NCBI GenBank assembly: GCA_029261925.1
Contig: JAJDAJ010000035.1
Location: 62,001 to 126,000, forward strand
Length of the DNA stretch: 64,000 nt
Source of the DNA: Deltaproteobacteria bacterium
GTDB lineage: Bacteria > Myxococcota_A > UBA9160 > SZUA-336
Reading direction: 5' to 3'
Shown: positions 43,653 through 52,076 of the stretch, piece after piece
How the letters are laid out: each line of letters starts with the position of its first letter
How positions within the stretch are numbered: the stretch's first letter is position 1
Translations under genes and position numbers: made by a program
Notes under the pieces: model-generated
The model's database searches: none
Seen by the model: the letters and a program-made list of their open reading frames with translations, nothing else
What the model was told of the DNA's origin: nothing

Positions 43653-44771
43653 TTGTTTGATAGAAATTCCTGGATCGGCATCGCCGGTACCGTCGTCGTG
43701 ATGGCGTCGGCCGGCTGTGCCACACATGACCCGAGCAGCGTCGGTGTCGACGCTGCTGCCGAGCTCAGCACGCTCCGCGGGGAGATCGAGACCCGGAACG
43801 ACCAGATCAGTCGGCTGTCCCGCGAGCTCGAGCAGGCCCGTCTGCCGGACGTGGCCAGCGCTCCGGCCACGACGCGTGCAGCCGCCGCTGGCGGTACCGA
43901 CCTGCTTCCGCCCGAGGCGAAGGCCGGGCAGTGCTACGCGCGCGTCATGGTGCCGCCCCAGTACGAGACCAGCGAGGAGCGCGTGCTGGTGAAGGCCGCC
44001 GCCGAGAAGCTCGAGGTCGTTCCGGCCAGCTACGATACGGCCGAGGAGCGCGTGCTGATCAAGGAGGCGAGCGAGAAGCTCGAGGTCGTTCCCGCCACGT
44101 ACGAGTGGGTCGAGGAGCGCGTGATGGTCAAGCCGGCGAGCACGCGCCTCGAGCGCGTGCCCGCGAAGTACGAGCAGGCCGAGGAGCAGGTGCTCGTGCG
44201 CCCGGCCGAGACCGTCTGGAAGAAGGGACGCGGGCCGATCGAGCGCGTGGATAACGCCACCGGCGAGATCATGTGCCTGGTCGAGGAGCCGGCCGTCTAC
44301 AAGACCGTGCGCAAGCGCGTCGAGACGTCGCCCGAGACCACGCGCGAGATCGCGATCCCGGCGGAGTACGAGACCGTGCGCAAGCGCGTCGTGAAGAAGC
44401 CGGCGACCACGCGCAAGGTGGAGATCCCCGCGGAGTACCGGAGCGTGCAGGTGCGCAAGATCGCCCGGCCTGCCTCCACGCGGAAGACCGAGATCCCGGC
44501 GGAGTACGAGACCGTGCCCAAGCGCAAGCTGGTGGCCGGGGGCCAGAACGCCTGGCGCGAGATCCTGTGTGAGACCAACGTCTCGCCGGGGATCGTGCGC
44601 GACATCCAGTCGGCGCTCTTGAAGCTCGGGCACGAGCCCGGCCCGATCGATGGCCGGCTCGGCTCGAAGACCATGCGTGCCGTGGCCGACTTCCAGCGCG
44701 CGAAGGGCCTGCCGACCGGTCAGCTGACCCTGGCGACCGTCGACGCCCTCGGCGTCGGCGCCCGTCGCTAG
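43653..44771 (+). CDS. Repeat lipoprotein with C-terminal peptidoglycan-binding domain
   Basis: A 372-residue lipoprotein: a TTG start with AGGAGAG upstream and lipobox ASAGC. A short coiled coil (LSTLRGEIETRNDQISRLSR) is followed by about eight copies of a 23-residue repeat (consensus VPAxYExxxERVLVKxAxxK, later IPAEYETVRKRVVKKPATTR) between residues 95 and 305. A PG_binding_1 domain (DIQSALLKLGHEPGPIDGRLG) ends the protein. The repeats probably form an extended arm between the lipid anchor and the cell wall. The fourth repeat carries an insertion with a Cys. Convergent or operon partners are not clear. Confidence 0.8.
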   Translation: MFDRNSWIGIAGTVVVMASAGCATHDPSSVGVDAAAELSTLRGEIETRNDQISRLSRELEQARLPDVASAPATTRAAAAGGTDLLPPEAKAGQCYARVMVPPQYETSEERVLVKAAAEKLEVVPASYDTAEERVLIKEASEKLEVVPATYEWVEERVMVKPASTRLERVPAKYEQAEEQVLVRPAETVWKKGRGPIERVDNATGEIMCLVEEPAVYKTVRKRVETSPETTREIAIPAEYETVRKRVVKKPATTRKVEIPAEYRSVQVRKIARPASTRKTEIPAEYETVPKRKLVAGGQNAWREILCETNVSPGIVRDIQSALLKLGHEPGPIDGRLGSKTMRAVADFQRAKGLPTGQLTLATVDALGVGARR

Positions 44772-44856
44772 CGGGGGGTGAGGGCGGGGCAGGCCGGTCG
44801 CGCATTGCGCGCCGGTCTGCCCCCGCCGTCCCGCCAGCGCACGCAGGAGATCGAGG

Positions 44857-45225
44857 ATGGCCCTCTCGACCCTGGTCACCGCCACGTTTCATCGAGTTCG
44901 GCGGCCAGGTCCCGCGGGGCAGCTGAGCAGCGCGGTCGGGTTCTGGCTCGCGGGGCTGGCCCGGTCGACGATCGAGCGCGTCCACGGGGGACGGGGGGCG
45001 CCCGGTCGCGGGCGTCGCGCGATTCGGCATCCTGGGGTCTCGTGCTCGCCATGGGGCTGCACGCGAAGGGCCTGGCCGACGACATCGCCCACCTGGCATT
45101 CGGCCTGACGCCCGGCTCCATCGCGCTGGCTGCGGCGCTGGCTTTCGGCCTCCACGGCCGTGGGCCGGCAGCTGGAGCACCTGTTTACCGAGGCTGCGCG
45201 GCGAGTTGCGCCGGCGCGGCGAATC
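44857..45225 (+). pseudogene. Decayed MscS-family channel gene fragment
   Basis: Across two frames this stretch reads like the end of a conserved-TM-helix mechanosensitive channel: GLHAKGLADDIAHLAFGL and GSIALAAALAFGL in one frame (about 45050-45149), then VGRQLEHLFTEAARR in another (about 45160-45207). Together they match the family pattern of a pore helix followed by GRDAVGRQLEH. The frameshift between the two pieces and the lack of an N-terminal half indicate a pseudogene. An intact relative lies at 41222-42043. The rest of 44772-45251 has no gene. Confidence 0.55.
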
Positions 45226-45251
45226 TCTTTCTCTTCATCGAAAGGCACTTC

Positions 45252-45737
45252 ATGCGTTTTCTTCTCTTCCCGATCGCGGCCGCGCTGCTGGCGCTGGCCT
45301 GTGGTGACTCCGGAACCTCCGACCGCGGGTCCGACCCCGCCCGCGCGGCGGGCGAGGTCGGCCAGCAGCTCCAGCAGGGCACCGAGGCCACGCGCGATGC
45401 GGCCGCCTCGGCGGCCGGCAGCGCGGGCACGGCGCTCGAGCGCGGGCCAGACGTGGCGGCCCCGGCGGTGCAGGACCTCGCCGCGGGTGTCGGATCCGCC
45501 GACGCGCAGACCTGCCTGGCCCTGGTCTCCGAGAAGCGGTACGCCGACGCGGTCGGCGTGTGCACGGCGGCGCTGAAGCGCGACCCCGACAGCGAGCCGC
45601 TGAGCGAGGCGCTCGAGACGGCACGCGAGGGCGCGGCCGCGGCGATGGGTGACGCCATCGGCGCCGCGCGCGACGGTGCAGCCGGTCGGCTGGACGGTGC
45701 CCTGGGCGGGACGCTGCCTGGCACCGCGGGGCAGTAG
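45252..45737 (+). CDS. Small Ala/Gly-rich lipoprotein with TPR-like segment
   Basis: A 161-residue lipoprotein: signal peptide and lipobox LLALAC, then a low-complexity Ala/Gly/Glu region, one TPR-like helix pair (LALVSEKRYADAVGVCTAALKRDP, quoted in part: EKRYADAVGVCTAAL) and an Ala/Gly-rich amphipathic tail. I do not recognise a family. AAAGG lies about seven bases before the ATG at 45252. The upstream region is the MscS remnant, so it may have its own promoter. Confidence 0.6.
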   Translation: MRFLLFPIAAALLALACGDSGTSDRGSDPARAAGEVGQQLQQGTEATRDAAASAAGSAGTALERGPDVAAPAVQDLAAGVGSADAQTCLALVSEKRYADAVGVCTAALKRDPDSEPLSEALETAREGAAAAMGDAIGAARDGAAGRLDGALGGTLPGTAGQ

Positions 45738-45744
45738 AGCGCTG

Positions 45745-47046
45745 CTAGCGCCCGGGCGGCGGCGTGAAGGGCATGCGCCAGCGGCGGCGCAGGCCCTCGC
45801 GTCGCTCCTCGAGCGCCGTGCGTCGCTGCTCCGGCGTGACCCGCGGCGTCGTCGCGGGCAGCGCGTCGCGTAGCGACGCGAGCTCGACCACGCGGCACTC
45901 CGGGACCGGGAAGCGGTCGGCGGTGTTCCAGCGCACGACCATCGAACCCTCGTTGCGACCCGTGGTGTCGAGCCAGTTGGGCACGCCGGGATCGCTGCAC
46001 GCGATCACCGCGCGAAAGCCGCCGTCGGCGTCGAGCACGGCCTGGTGGCCGTTCAGGCTTGTCTGCAGGCCCAGGTCGAGCGTCTCGCACCACGCATTCC
46101 CCAGGTGGATGCTCCAGTAGCGGGCCTCCGGCGGAAACACCTCGACCAGCAGCGCCTCGCCCTCGCCGATGCGGTAGCCGCCGCAGCCCGCCCACTGGTG
46201 CGGCTGCGCGCCGGCCGCGGCGCCGCCGAAGTTCGTGTCCGGGAAGCGATTGACGTAGCGCTCCTGCACGCCGCGGTAGACGTCGAGCCAGACGTCCACG
46301 CAGTCCTCGACGTGACGCGCGACCGCGTCGAGCCGCCGCGCCAGCACGGCCGGCTCGGGGTGGCCGGCGGGGGGATCGGCGCGCGGACCGGAGTCGATGC
46401 GCTCGATCCACAGGTTGGCCATGCGCTCGCCCACCCAGTCGTAGGAGAACTGGCGCACGAGCAGCGAGTCGGCGTCGCGGCTCAGCGGGAGCCAGTTGCC
46501 CGATCGTCGCTCGGGCGAGAGCACCAGCTCCAGCTCGCCGTCGTCGCCGACCTCGAGCTCGGCGTCGTGGGTGTTGCCGACGGTCCGGCCCGAGTCCATC
46601 ACCTGGAAGCCCAGGAAGCGCACGCTGCCCCGGTCACCGCTGATGCGGTAGGTCGCGTCCCCGCGCAGCGCGCTGATGCCGTAGAGCGAGTCGGGGCAGT
46701 CCCAGCCGAGCTTGAAGCGGCGCGTCCACCAGTGGATGTGTGGCCGGTCCGGGTCGAAGTCCTCGAGCGCCATGTCCAGGCCGTTGCGCATCAGCATGGC
46801 GGCGTGGCGGTAGCCGTCGGCCCGCTCCGCGGGAGCCGCCGCCTGGACCCGCTCTCCGAGTCGCGCCATCCGCCCGGTGAAAGCACGCCAGGCGCTGCCG
46901 TCGAGCAGCTCCGCGTCGCTGCCCCTCGCCCACTGCTGCGCCGTGAAGATCTTGTTCTGCAGCCAGTGGTCGTTCTCGATCACGCCCGCGCCCAGCGCCG
47001 CGTCGCTGCGCTGTCGCTCGTCGTCGCCCGGTGTCGATTCCATCAT
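45745..47046 (-). CDS. DUF1214 domain-containing protein
   Basis: A 433-residue cytoplasmic protein. The C-terminal block with YWSIHLGNAWCETLD and YRIGEGEALLVEVF, and the central FLGFQVMDSGRTVGN and DDGELELVLS, are hallmarks of the DUF1214 family, often found near hydrolases and CoA-ester genes in actinobacterial and proteobacterial catabolic regions. The biochemical activity is unknown. Two adjacent ATGs (47046, 47043) are equally possible. It is divergent from the sulfotransferase gene (65 bases between starts) and convergent with the lipoprotein. Confidence 0.8.
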   Translation of the reverse strand: MMESTPGDDERQRSDAALGAGVIENDHWLQNKIFTAQQWARGSDAELLDGSAWRAFTGRMARLGERVQAAAPAERADGYRHAAMLMRNGLDMALEDFDPDRPHIHWWTRRFKLGWDCPDSLYGISALRGDATYRISGDRGSVRFLGFQVMDSGRTVGNTHDAELEVGDDGELELVLSPERRSGNWLPLSRDADSLLVRQFSYDWVGERMANLWIERIDSGPRADPPAGHPEPAVLARRLDAVARHVEDCVDVWLDVYRGVQERYVNRFPDTNFGGAAAGAQPHQWAGCGGYRIGEGEALLVEVFPPEARYWSIHLGNAWCETLDLGLQTSLNGHQAVLDADGGFRAVIACSDPGVPNWLDTTGRNEGSMVVRWNTADRFPVPECRVVELASLRDALPATTPRVTPEQRRTALEERREGLRRRWRMPFTPPPGR

Positions 47047-47111
47047 GCGGCCCCGTCTGCGCGCCGGTACCCGATTGACCGCCGCGGGCGCTGCATCATA
47101 CGCTCCCGGCG

Positions 47112-48359
47112 ATGCCCCGGGAATTCACGTTCCGCGATGCCCGCGTGCGCAGTCCCTCGGTGCTGGCGCTCAATGCATTCGGGCGTGTCACGGGTTTCCC
47201 CTGGCGGGGCTTCGATGCCGACGCGATCGTCGCGGACGCGAGGCGACACGCCGGACTCGACGACCCGGGCGACGGGTCCTGGCGCGAGCCTCTCGATGTG
47301 CTCTGTGATGCGCTGCCCGGCGAGTCGGGGCTGACGTCGTTCGGGCGCACGGCCGCGCGCGCGGGAATCGTGGGCGCCCTCGCGAATCGCCTGCGCGTGG
47401 TGGACTGGGCCGCGCGCCACCCGGAGGTGCATGACGAGCGTGTCGAGCGCCCCTGGGTCATCGTGGGCATGCCGCGCACGGGAACGTCTCTGCTCTCCTT
47501 CCTGATGGAGCTCGATCCCCACGCGCGTACGCCCACGCAGTGGGAGGCGCTCGATCCGATCCCGCCGCCCGAGCTGGCCACGTACACCACGGATCCACGC
47601 ATCGCCGCGGCGTCGCGCCAGCTCGCGCAGCTCACCCGGCTGTGCCCGCCGCTCAACGCGCTGCACCCGATGGACGCCGGACTCGCCGCCGAGGACGTCT
47701 CTATCCTGATGTACGGAATGCGCAGCTGGCAGTTCGAGACCCTGGCGTTCGCACCCGGCTACGGGCGCTGGCTCGACGCTGCCGACATGCGCCCGACGTA
47801 CGCGCTCTTCCGCACGGTGCTGCAGATCTGGCAGTCCACGCTCCCCGTGGGCGTCTGGTCGCTCAAGTGCCCGCAGCACCTGATGCATCTCGACGCGCTG
47901 CTCGACGTGTTTCCCGACGCGCGTCTCGTCTGGATCCACCGCGATCCGGTGCGCGCGGTGGGCTCGCTGGCGAGCATGGTCATGGCCTATCTGACCACCT
48001 CGTCGCGCGGGCTCGAGCCGGCACGCGTGGCCGCGTACTGGACGGAGCGCATGGTCGCGGCCGTCGATCGCGCGTCGCGGGTCCTGGCGGATAGGGACGG
48101 AGTCTCCTGCGTGCATGTGCACTACGAGGACCTGATGAAGGACCCGGTGCGCACGCTGCGGGGCGTCCGCGCGGCGTCGGGAGAGCCGCTGGATCCGCTG
48201 CACCAGCGCCGCATCGAGGTGTTCATGCGCACCCGGCCGCGTGACCTCTACGGCCGGCACGTGTACCGGCTCGAGGACTTCGGACTCACCGCCAGCGCGA
48301 TCGACGAGCGTTTCGCGTCCTACGTGCGGTGCCACGACGTGGGCCCCGAGGCCCGCTGA
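47112..48359 (+). CDS. PAPS-dependent sulfotransferase family protein
   Basis: A 415-residue protein with the phosphosulfate-binding P-loop VIVGMPRTGTSLLS near residues 114-128 and the 3'-phosphate-binding region IHRDPVRAVGSLASM. An N-terminal extension of about 110 residues precedes the fold, as in the bacterial sulfotransferase family 3 proteins. It would transfer sulfate from PAPS to a hydroxyl group; the acceptor is unknown. The ribosome-binding site is poor. It is followed after 16 bases by an F420/FMN-binding protein, so the two may form an operon. Confidence 0.85.
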   Translation: MPREFTFRDARVRSPSVLALNAFGRVTGFPWRGFDADAIVADARRHAGLDDPGDGSWREPLDVLCDALPGESGLTSFGRTAARAGIVGALANRLRVVDWAARHPEVHDERVERPWVIVGMPRTGTSLLSFLMELDPHARTPTQWEALDPIPPPELATYTTDPRIAAASRQLAQLTRLCPPLNALHPMDAGLAAEDVSILMYGMRSWQFETLAFAPGYGRWLDAADMRPTYALFRTVLQIWQSTLPVGVWSLKCPQHLMHLDALLDVFPDARLVWIHRDPVRAVGSLASMVMAYLTTSSRGLEPARVAAYWTERMVAAVDRASRVLADRDGVSCVHVHYEDLMKDPVRTLRGVRAASGEPLDPLHQRRIEVFMRTRPRDLYGRHVYRLEDFGLTASAIDERFASYVRCHDVGPEAR

Positions 48360-48375
48360 TCGACCAGGAGGAGCC

Positions 48376-48876
48376 ATGGCGACATCCCTGACGCCCGAGC
48401 AGGTGCGCGAGTTCCTGCAAACCCAGCGCACGCTGATCCTGTCCACCGTCAAGAAGGACGGGGCGCCGGTCGCGCACGCGCTCTGGTTCACGTACCTGGA
48501 CGACGCGGTGTACTTCGACACGCAGTCGGCCAGTCTCAAGGCGCGCAACATCGAGCGCGACGGCCGGGTCTGCTGCCTGGTCGAGGCCGGCGAGAAGTAC
48601 TTCGATCTGCGCGGGGTCATGATCCAGGGCCGCTGCGTTCCCGTCACGGATCCCGACGAGATCGCGCGCGTGCAGGCCGCCAAGGAGCAGAAGAACGCGC
48701 GCATCGGCAGCGGCCTCGAGGACATGCCGGAGTGGTTCTCGGGCAGCCGGGAGCAGCGGCGCGAGCGCGGCGCGCGCGTGCTGCTCAAGGTACCGCTCGA
48801 GCGCGTCAGCAGCTGGAACTTCGGCCAGGTGCGCGACCACTACGAGGCCAGGATGGCGAAGGATGCGGGCTGCTAG
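48376..48876 (+). CDS. PPOX-class split-barrel F420/FMN-dependent protein
   Basis: A 166-residue split beta-barrel protein (LQTQRTLILSTVKKDGAPVAHALWF, quoted in part: STVKKDGAPVAHALWF; ARNIERDGRVCCLVEAG; VMIQGRCVPVTDPDE). The pattern matches pyridoxamine 5'-phosphate oxidase-like enzymes of the F420-dependent class, which reduce or oxidise small cofactors and xenobiotics. AGGAGGAGCC precedes the ATG. It immediately follows the sulfotransferase gene. Cofactor choice (F420 or FMN) cannot be settled from the sequence by eye. Confidence 0.82.
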   Translation: MATSLTPEQVREFLQTQRTLILSTVKKDGAPVAHALWFTYLDDAVYFDTQSASLKARNIERDGRVCCLVEAGEKYFDLRGVMIQGRCVPVTDPDEIARVQAAKEQKNARIGSGLEDMPEWFSGSREQRRERGARVLLKVPLERVSSWNFGQVRDHYEARMAKDAGC

Positions 48877-48924
48877 CTGCCTGCCAGGGTCGGGCCGTTC
48901 CGGCTGGGTGCTCCGCGCCTCGTT

Positions 48925-50157
48925 TCAGGTCACGACGCCGTCGATCTTGAGCTGCAGGACCTGCTCCATGTCGCGTCCGAGCTCGAGGAGGATCTCGTCG
49001 GTGTGCTCCGCGAACAGCGGCGCGCGGCGAATCTCCGGCGGCGTCTCGTCGAACTGCACCGGATTGCAGACCAGCTCGCGGCGCTTGCCGTCGGCGTCGG
49101 TGAGCTCGGCGATGAAGCCGTTGGCGCGCAGCTGCGGGTCGCTGGCGACCTCCATCACGGTCTGCACGGGAGCCCACTGGCCCTCGAGCGTCTGCAGGCG
49201 CTGCATCCACTCGGCATAGGGCCGCTTCGCGAACTCTGCAGCCACGATCTCCGCGCCCTCGTTCGCGTTGGTCATCAGTTTCTCGGCGGTGTTGAAGCGC
49301 TCGTCGTCGATCAGGTCCTCGCGCTCGATGTGGCGGCAGAAGTCGGCCCAGTAGCGCCCCGGCTGCAGCATGGTCAGGTTGATCCAGCGTCCGTCGGCGG
49401 TCTGGAAGTTGCCGGCGACCGGGTTCATCGCCGCGACGCCGCTCTCCGAGAGCGGGGGCGGCGGATCCACGTCGCCGACGTTCAGCGCGATGTTCACCGC
49501 GTAGGCCATCGCCCAGGCCCCGACGCTCATCAGCGACACGTCGATCACCGAGGGCTCCCCCGTGCGCTCGCGCGCGAACAGCGCGCCCGCGATGCCGCCC
49601 GCGATCGTCATCGCACCCATCGAGTCGCCGAAGGCGCCTGCGGGCATGCCCATGGTGCGCGGCGCATCGGGCGGCGTGGTGCCCCAGGCCGGGCCCATGC
49701 GGTTCCAGAACACGCTGCCGTCGAAGCCGCCCTTCCAGGCTTCCGGGCCCTTGTTCCCGTGCGCGGTGCCGCGCACGTAGATGATGTCGGGGTTCACCCG
49801 GCGCAGATCCTCGAGCTCGATCCCCAGCTTCTTGCGCGCGTCCGGCATGAAGTTGGTCAGGAACACGTCGCTCTTGCGCGCCAGCTCGTACAGGATCTCG
49901 ATGCCCGCGGGCTCATTGAGCGCCAGGCCGATGCTGCGCTTGCCGCGGTTCGGGTGCTCCATGATCGGGCTGAACGTGCCACCGTCGCCCGTGCTCGCGG
50001 TGCCCAGGTTGAGACCGCGCTGGGCGTCGCCCGCGACCGGATGCTCGACCTTGATCACCTCGGCACCCCAGTCGGCCAGGATGCCCCCCGCCGCGGGCGT
50101 GAAGGTGAACTGGGCGGCCTCGAGGATGCGGATGCCCTCCATGGGCCGGTGCGTCAT
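48925..50157 (-). CDS. CaiB/BaiF (family III) CoA-transferase
   Basis: A 410-residue enzyme moving CoA between carboxylates. The N terminus GIRILEAAQFTFTPAAGGI, then DWGAEVIKVEHP, the conserved segment KRSIGLALNEPAG and the catalytic Asp region (FLTNFMPDARKKLGI) match the formyl-CoA or carnitine CoA-transferase family. GGAG lies eight bases before ATG 50157; the longer open frame upstream lacks homology. It is 103 bases downstream of a deacylase gene on the same strand. Together they could process an acylated amino acid or amide and activate the released acid; the substrates are unknown. Confidence 0.88.
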   Translation of the reverse strand: MTHRPMEGIRILEAAQFTFTPAAGGILADWGAEVIKVEHPVAGDAQRGLNLGTASTGDGGTFSPIMEHPNRGKRSIGLALNEPAGIEILYELARKSDVFLTNFMPDARKKLGIELEDLRRVNPDIIYVRGTAHGNKGPEAWKGGFDGSVFWNRMGPAWGTTPPDAPRTMGMPAGAFGDSMGAMTIAGGIAGALFARERTGEPSVIDVSLMSVGAWAMAYAVNIALNVGDVDPPPPLSESGVAAMNPVAGNFQTADGRWINLTMLQPGRYWADFCRHIEREDLIDDERFNTAEKLMTNANEGAEIVAAEFAKRPYAEWMQRLQTLEGQWAPVQTVMEVASDPQLRANGFIAELTDADGKRRELVCNPVQFDETPPEIRRAPLFAEHTDEILLELGRDMEQVLQLKIDGVVT

Positions 50158-50260
50158 CTGCTTGCTCCTGCGGCGATCCCCGACCCGCGGGGCGGGTCTT
50201 CGCCGGCTGCATGGTGGAAGCGCAACTCTACCAGCTCCAGCGGACTGCTGATCGGCCCGC

Positions 50261-51946
50261 TCAGGCGCCGCCGCGCAGCACCTGACCGGGCAGCACACCC
50301 GTATGCTTCTGGTCGTCGAAGAGCACCTGGCCGTTGACGATGGTGTACTGCATGCCCCGGGCGGGCATGACCATGCGGCGGCCTCCTGCGGGCAGGTCGT
50401 GCCACATCTCGGGGCGCTTGTCGGAGCCCACCGTCTCGGGGTCGAAGACCGCAAGGTCGGCCGCGTTCCCGGCGGCGATGCGCCCGCGACCCCGCAGCCC
50501 GAAGAGGTCGGCCGGCTCGGAGGTGATGCGCTGTACGGCGCGTTCCAGGGTCATGGCCTGGCGCTCGCGCACCCAGGTGCCCAGCAGGTAGGTGCAGTAG
50601 CCGGCGTCGCAGAGCATGTCCACGTGCGCGCCGCCGTCGGACAGGCCGATCAGCGTCTGCGGGTGGTCGATCAGCGCGCCGACGCTCCCGACGTTCGAGT
50701 TCATCGCCTCCATGGTGAAATCCAGCTGGAGGTCGTCTTCGATGCAGATGTCGAAGAACGTGTCTACCGCGTCGGCGCCGCGCTCGCGCGCGACCTGGTC
50801 CACGCTCTTGCCGACGCTGGCCTGCAGCGATGCGGCGTGTACTTCCTTGACCTCGAGCCGCTTGAAGTACGTGTCGCGGTGGAAGATGTAGCCGCCGTCG
50901 AGCTGCTTGCGGAACGCGTCGCGGAACGCGGGGTCGCGATAGTGGCGCATCTGCACCTCGGGAGGCTGGTTGAACAGCGGCTTCCACTCGGGCAGGTTGG
51001 CGAAGGCGAACGGGTTGCGCAGATCGATCTGCACGATCAGTGGCCGGCACGAGACCTGGGGCCGCGCTCCGCGCGCCAGCAGCGCGGCGGTCTGCTCCAG
51101 CGTCTCCTGGCAGAGCTCGGGGCGGTCGTCCCGCACCAGCAGCGAGAGCCAGGTCACCGGGCGGCCGGTCTCGCGCAGGAAGAGCTCGAGCAGCTCGTAC
51201 TCCTCGGGCGTCACGATCCCCGGTGCGTCATTGAGGTTCAGCTCGACGATGCCGCGGTCGAGGTCGCGCAGCACGTTGCAGTACGCCTCGAGCTCGTCGC
51301 GGCTGGCCTGGCGGCACGCCAGCGGGCGACCCTGGTAGCCGATGTGCTGCGGCCCGAAGGTGGTGCTGAAGCCCAGTGCGCCGGCCTCGAGCGCCTGGCG
51401 CAGCAGACCCGCGATCTGCCCGGTCTCTTCGGCGCTGGCCTCGCGATCCATCGAGGCCTCGCCCATCACGTAGTGACGGAAGGGCGTCAGCGCGGCCATG
51501 AAGCCCAGGTTCACGCCGCTCCCGCGGCGCGCGGCGGCGTCCATGTACTCCGGGAACGTCTCCCAGTCCCAGGTCACGCCCGCGCCGAGCACGTCGAAGG
51601 GGATGGCCTCGACGTTGACCAGGTCCCAGGCGGCGATCTCGTGTGCCTCGGGCCGGCACGGAGCGATGCCCACGCCACAGTTGCCCATGACCACGCTGGT
51701 CACGCCGTGCCACGGTGAGCAGCTCAGGACGGGATCCCAGCAGATCTGCGCGTCGTAGTGCGTGTGGTGGTCGATGAAGCCGGGTGCCACGACCAGGTCG
51801 CCGGCGTCGATCACGCGCGCGGCGCCGTCGCGAATCTGGCCGATCTCCGCGATCACGCCGTCCTGGACGGCGACGTCGGCGCGGTAGGCCGGGGCGCCGG
51901 TGCCGTCGACCACCGTTCCATTCCTCAGGAGCAGGTCGTGGCCCAT
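50261..51946 (-). CDS. N-acyl-D-amino-acid deacylase-family amidohydrolase
   Basis: A 561-residue metal-dependent hydrolase of the D-aminoacylase/dihydroorotase-like family. MGHDLLLRNGTVVDGTGAPA opens the small beta-sandwich; VVAPGFIDHHTHYDAQ carries the HxH metal site; ALSFGTT-like GALGFSTTFGPQH, IGLSDGGAHVDMLCDAG and GNAADLAVFDPETV follow. These are the family landmarks. AGGAG lies six bases before ATG 51946. It is divergent from an MFS transporter (130 bases between starts) and upstream of a CoA-transferase, giving a likely uptake, hydrolysis and CoA-activation unit. Confidence 0.85.
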   Translation of the reverse strand: MGHDLLLRNGTVVDGTGAPAYRADVAVQDGVIAEIGQIRDGAARVIDAGDLVVAPGFIDHHTHYDAQICWDPVLSCSPWHGVTSVVMGNCGVGIAPCRPEAHEIAAWDLVNVEAIPFDVLGAGVTWDWETFPEYMDAAARRGSGVNLGFMAALTPFRHYVMGEASMDREASAEETGQIAGLLRQALEAGALGFSTTFGPQHIGYQGRPLACRQASRDELEAYCNVLRDLDRGIVELNLNDAPGIVTPEEYELLELFLRETGRPVTWLSLLVRDDRPELCQETLEQTAALLARGARPQVSCRPLIVQIDLRNPFAFANLPEWKPLFNQPPEVQMRHYRDPAFRDAFRKQLDGGYIFHRDTYFKRLEVKEVHAASLQASVGKSVDQVARERGADAVDTFFDICIEDDLQLDFTMEAMNSNVGSVGALIDHPQTLIGLSDGGAHVDMLCDAGYCTYLLGTWVRERQAMTLERAVQRITSEPADLFGLRGRGRIAAGNAADLAVFDPETVGSDKRPEMWHDLPAGGRRMVMPARGMQYTIVNGQVLFDDQKHTGVLPGQVLRGGA

Positions 51947-52076
51947 GCGGACTCCTCTCGCGGGGTATGCGGCCGGCCGCCGCGGCAAGCGGCGGTCTCC
52001 GCGTCTCGCGGCCCCAGTCTACCAGCCCGCCACCCCCGGAAGCGGCCGTGGGGCAAGATGCCCGCGAGGAGGCTCG

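Noticed and set aside
43980-44520. Repeated DNA in the lipoprotein gene considered as a CRISPR-like or satellite array.
   Set aside because: The 69-base periodicity is in-frame coding repeat with diverged copies; there are no identical repeats separated by unique spacers. No CRISPR array was seen anywhere in the window.
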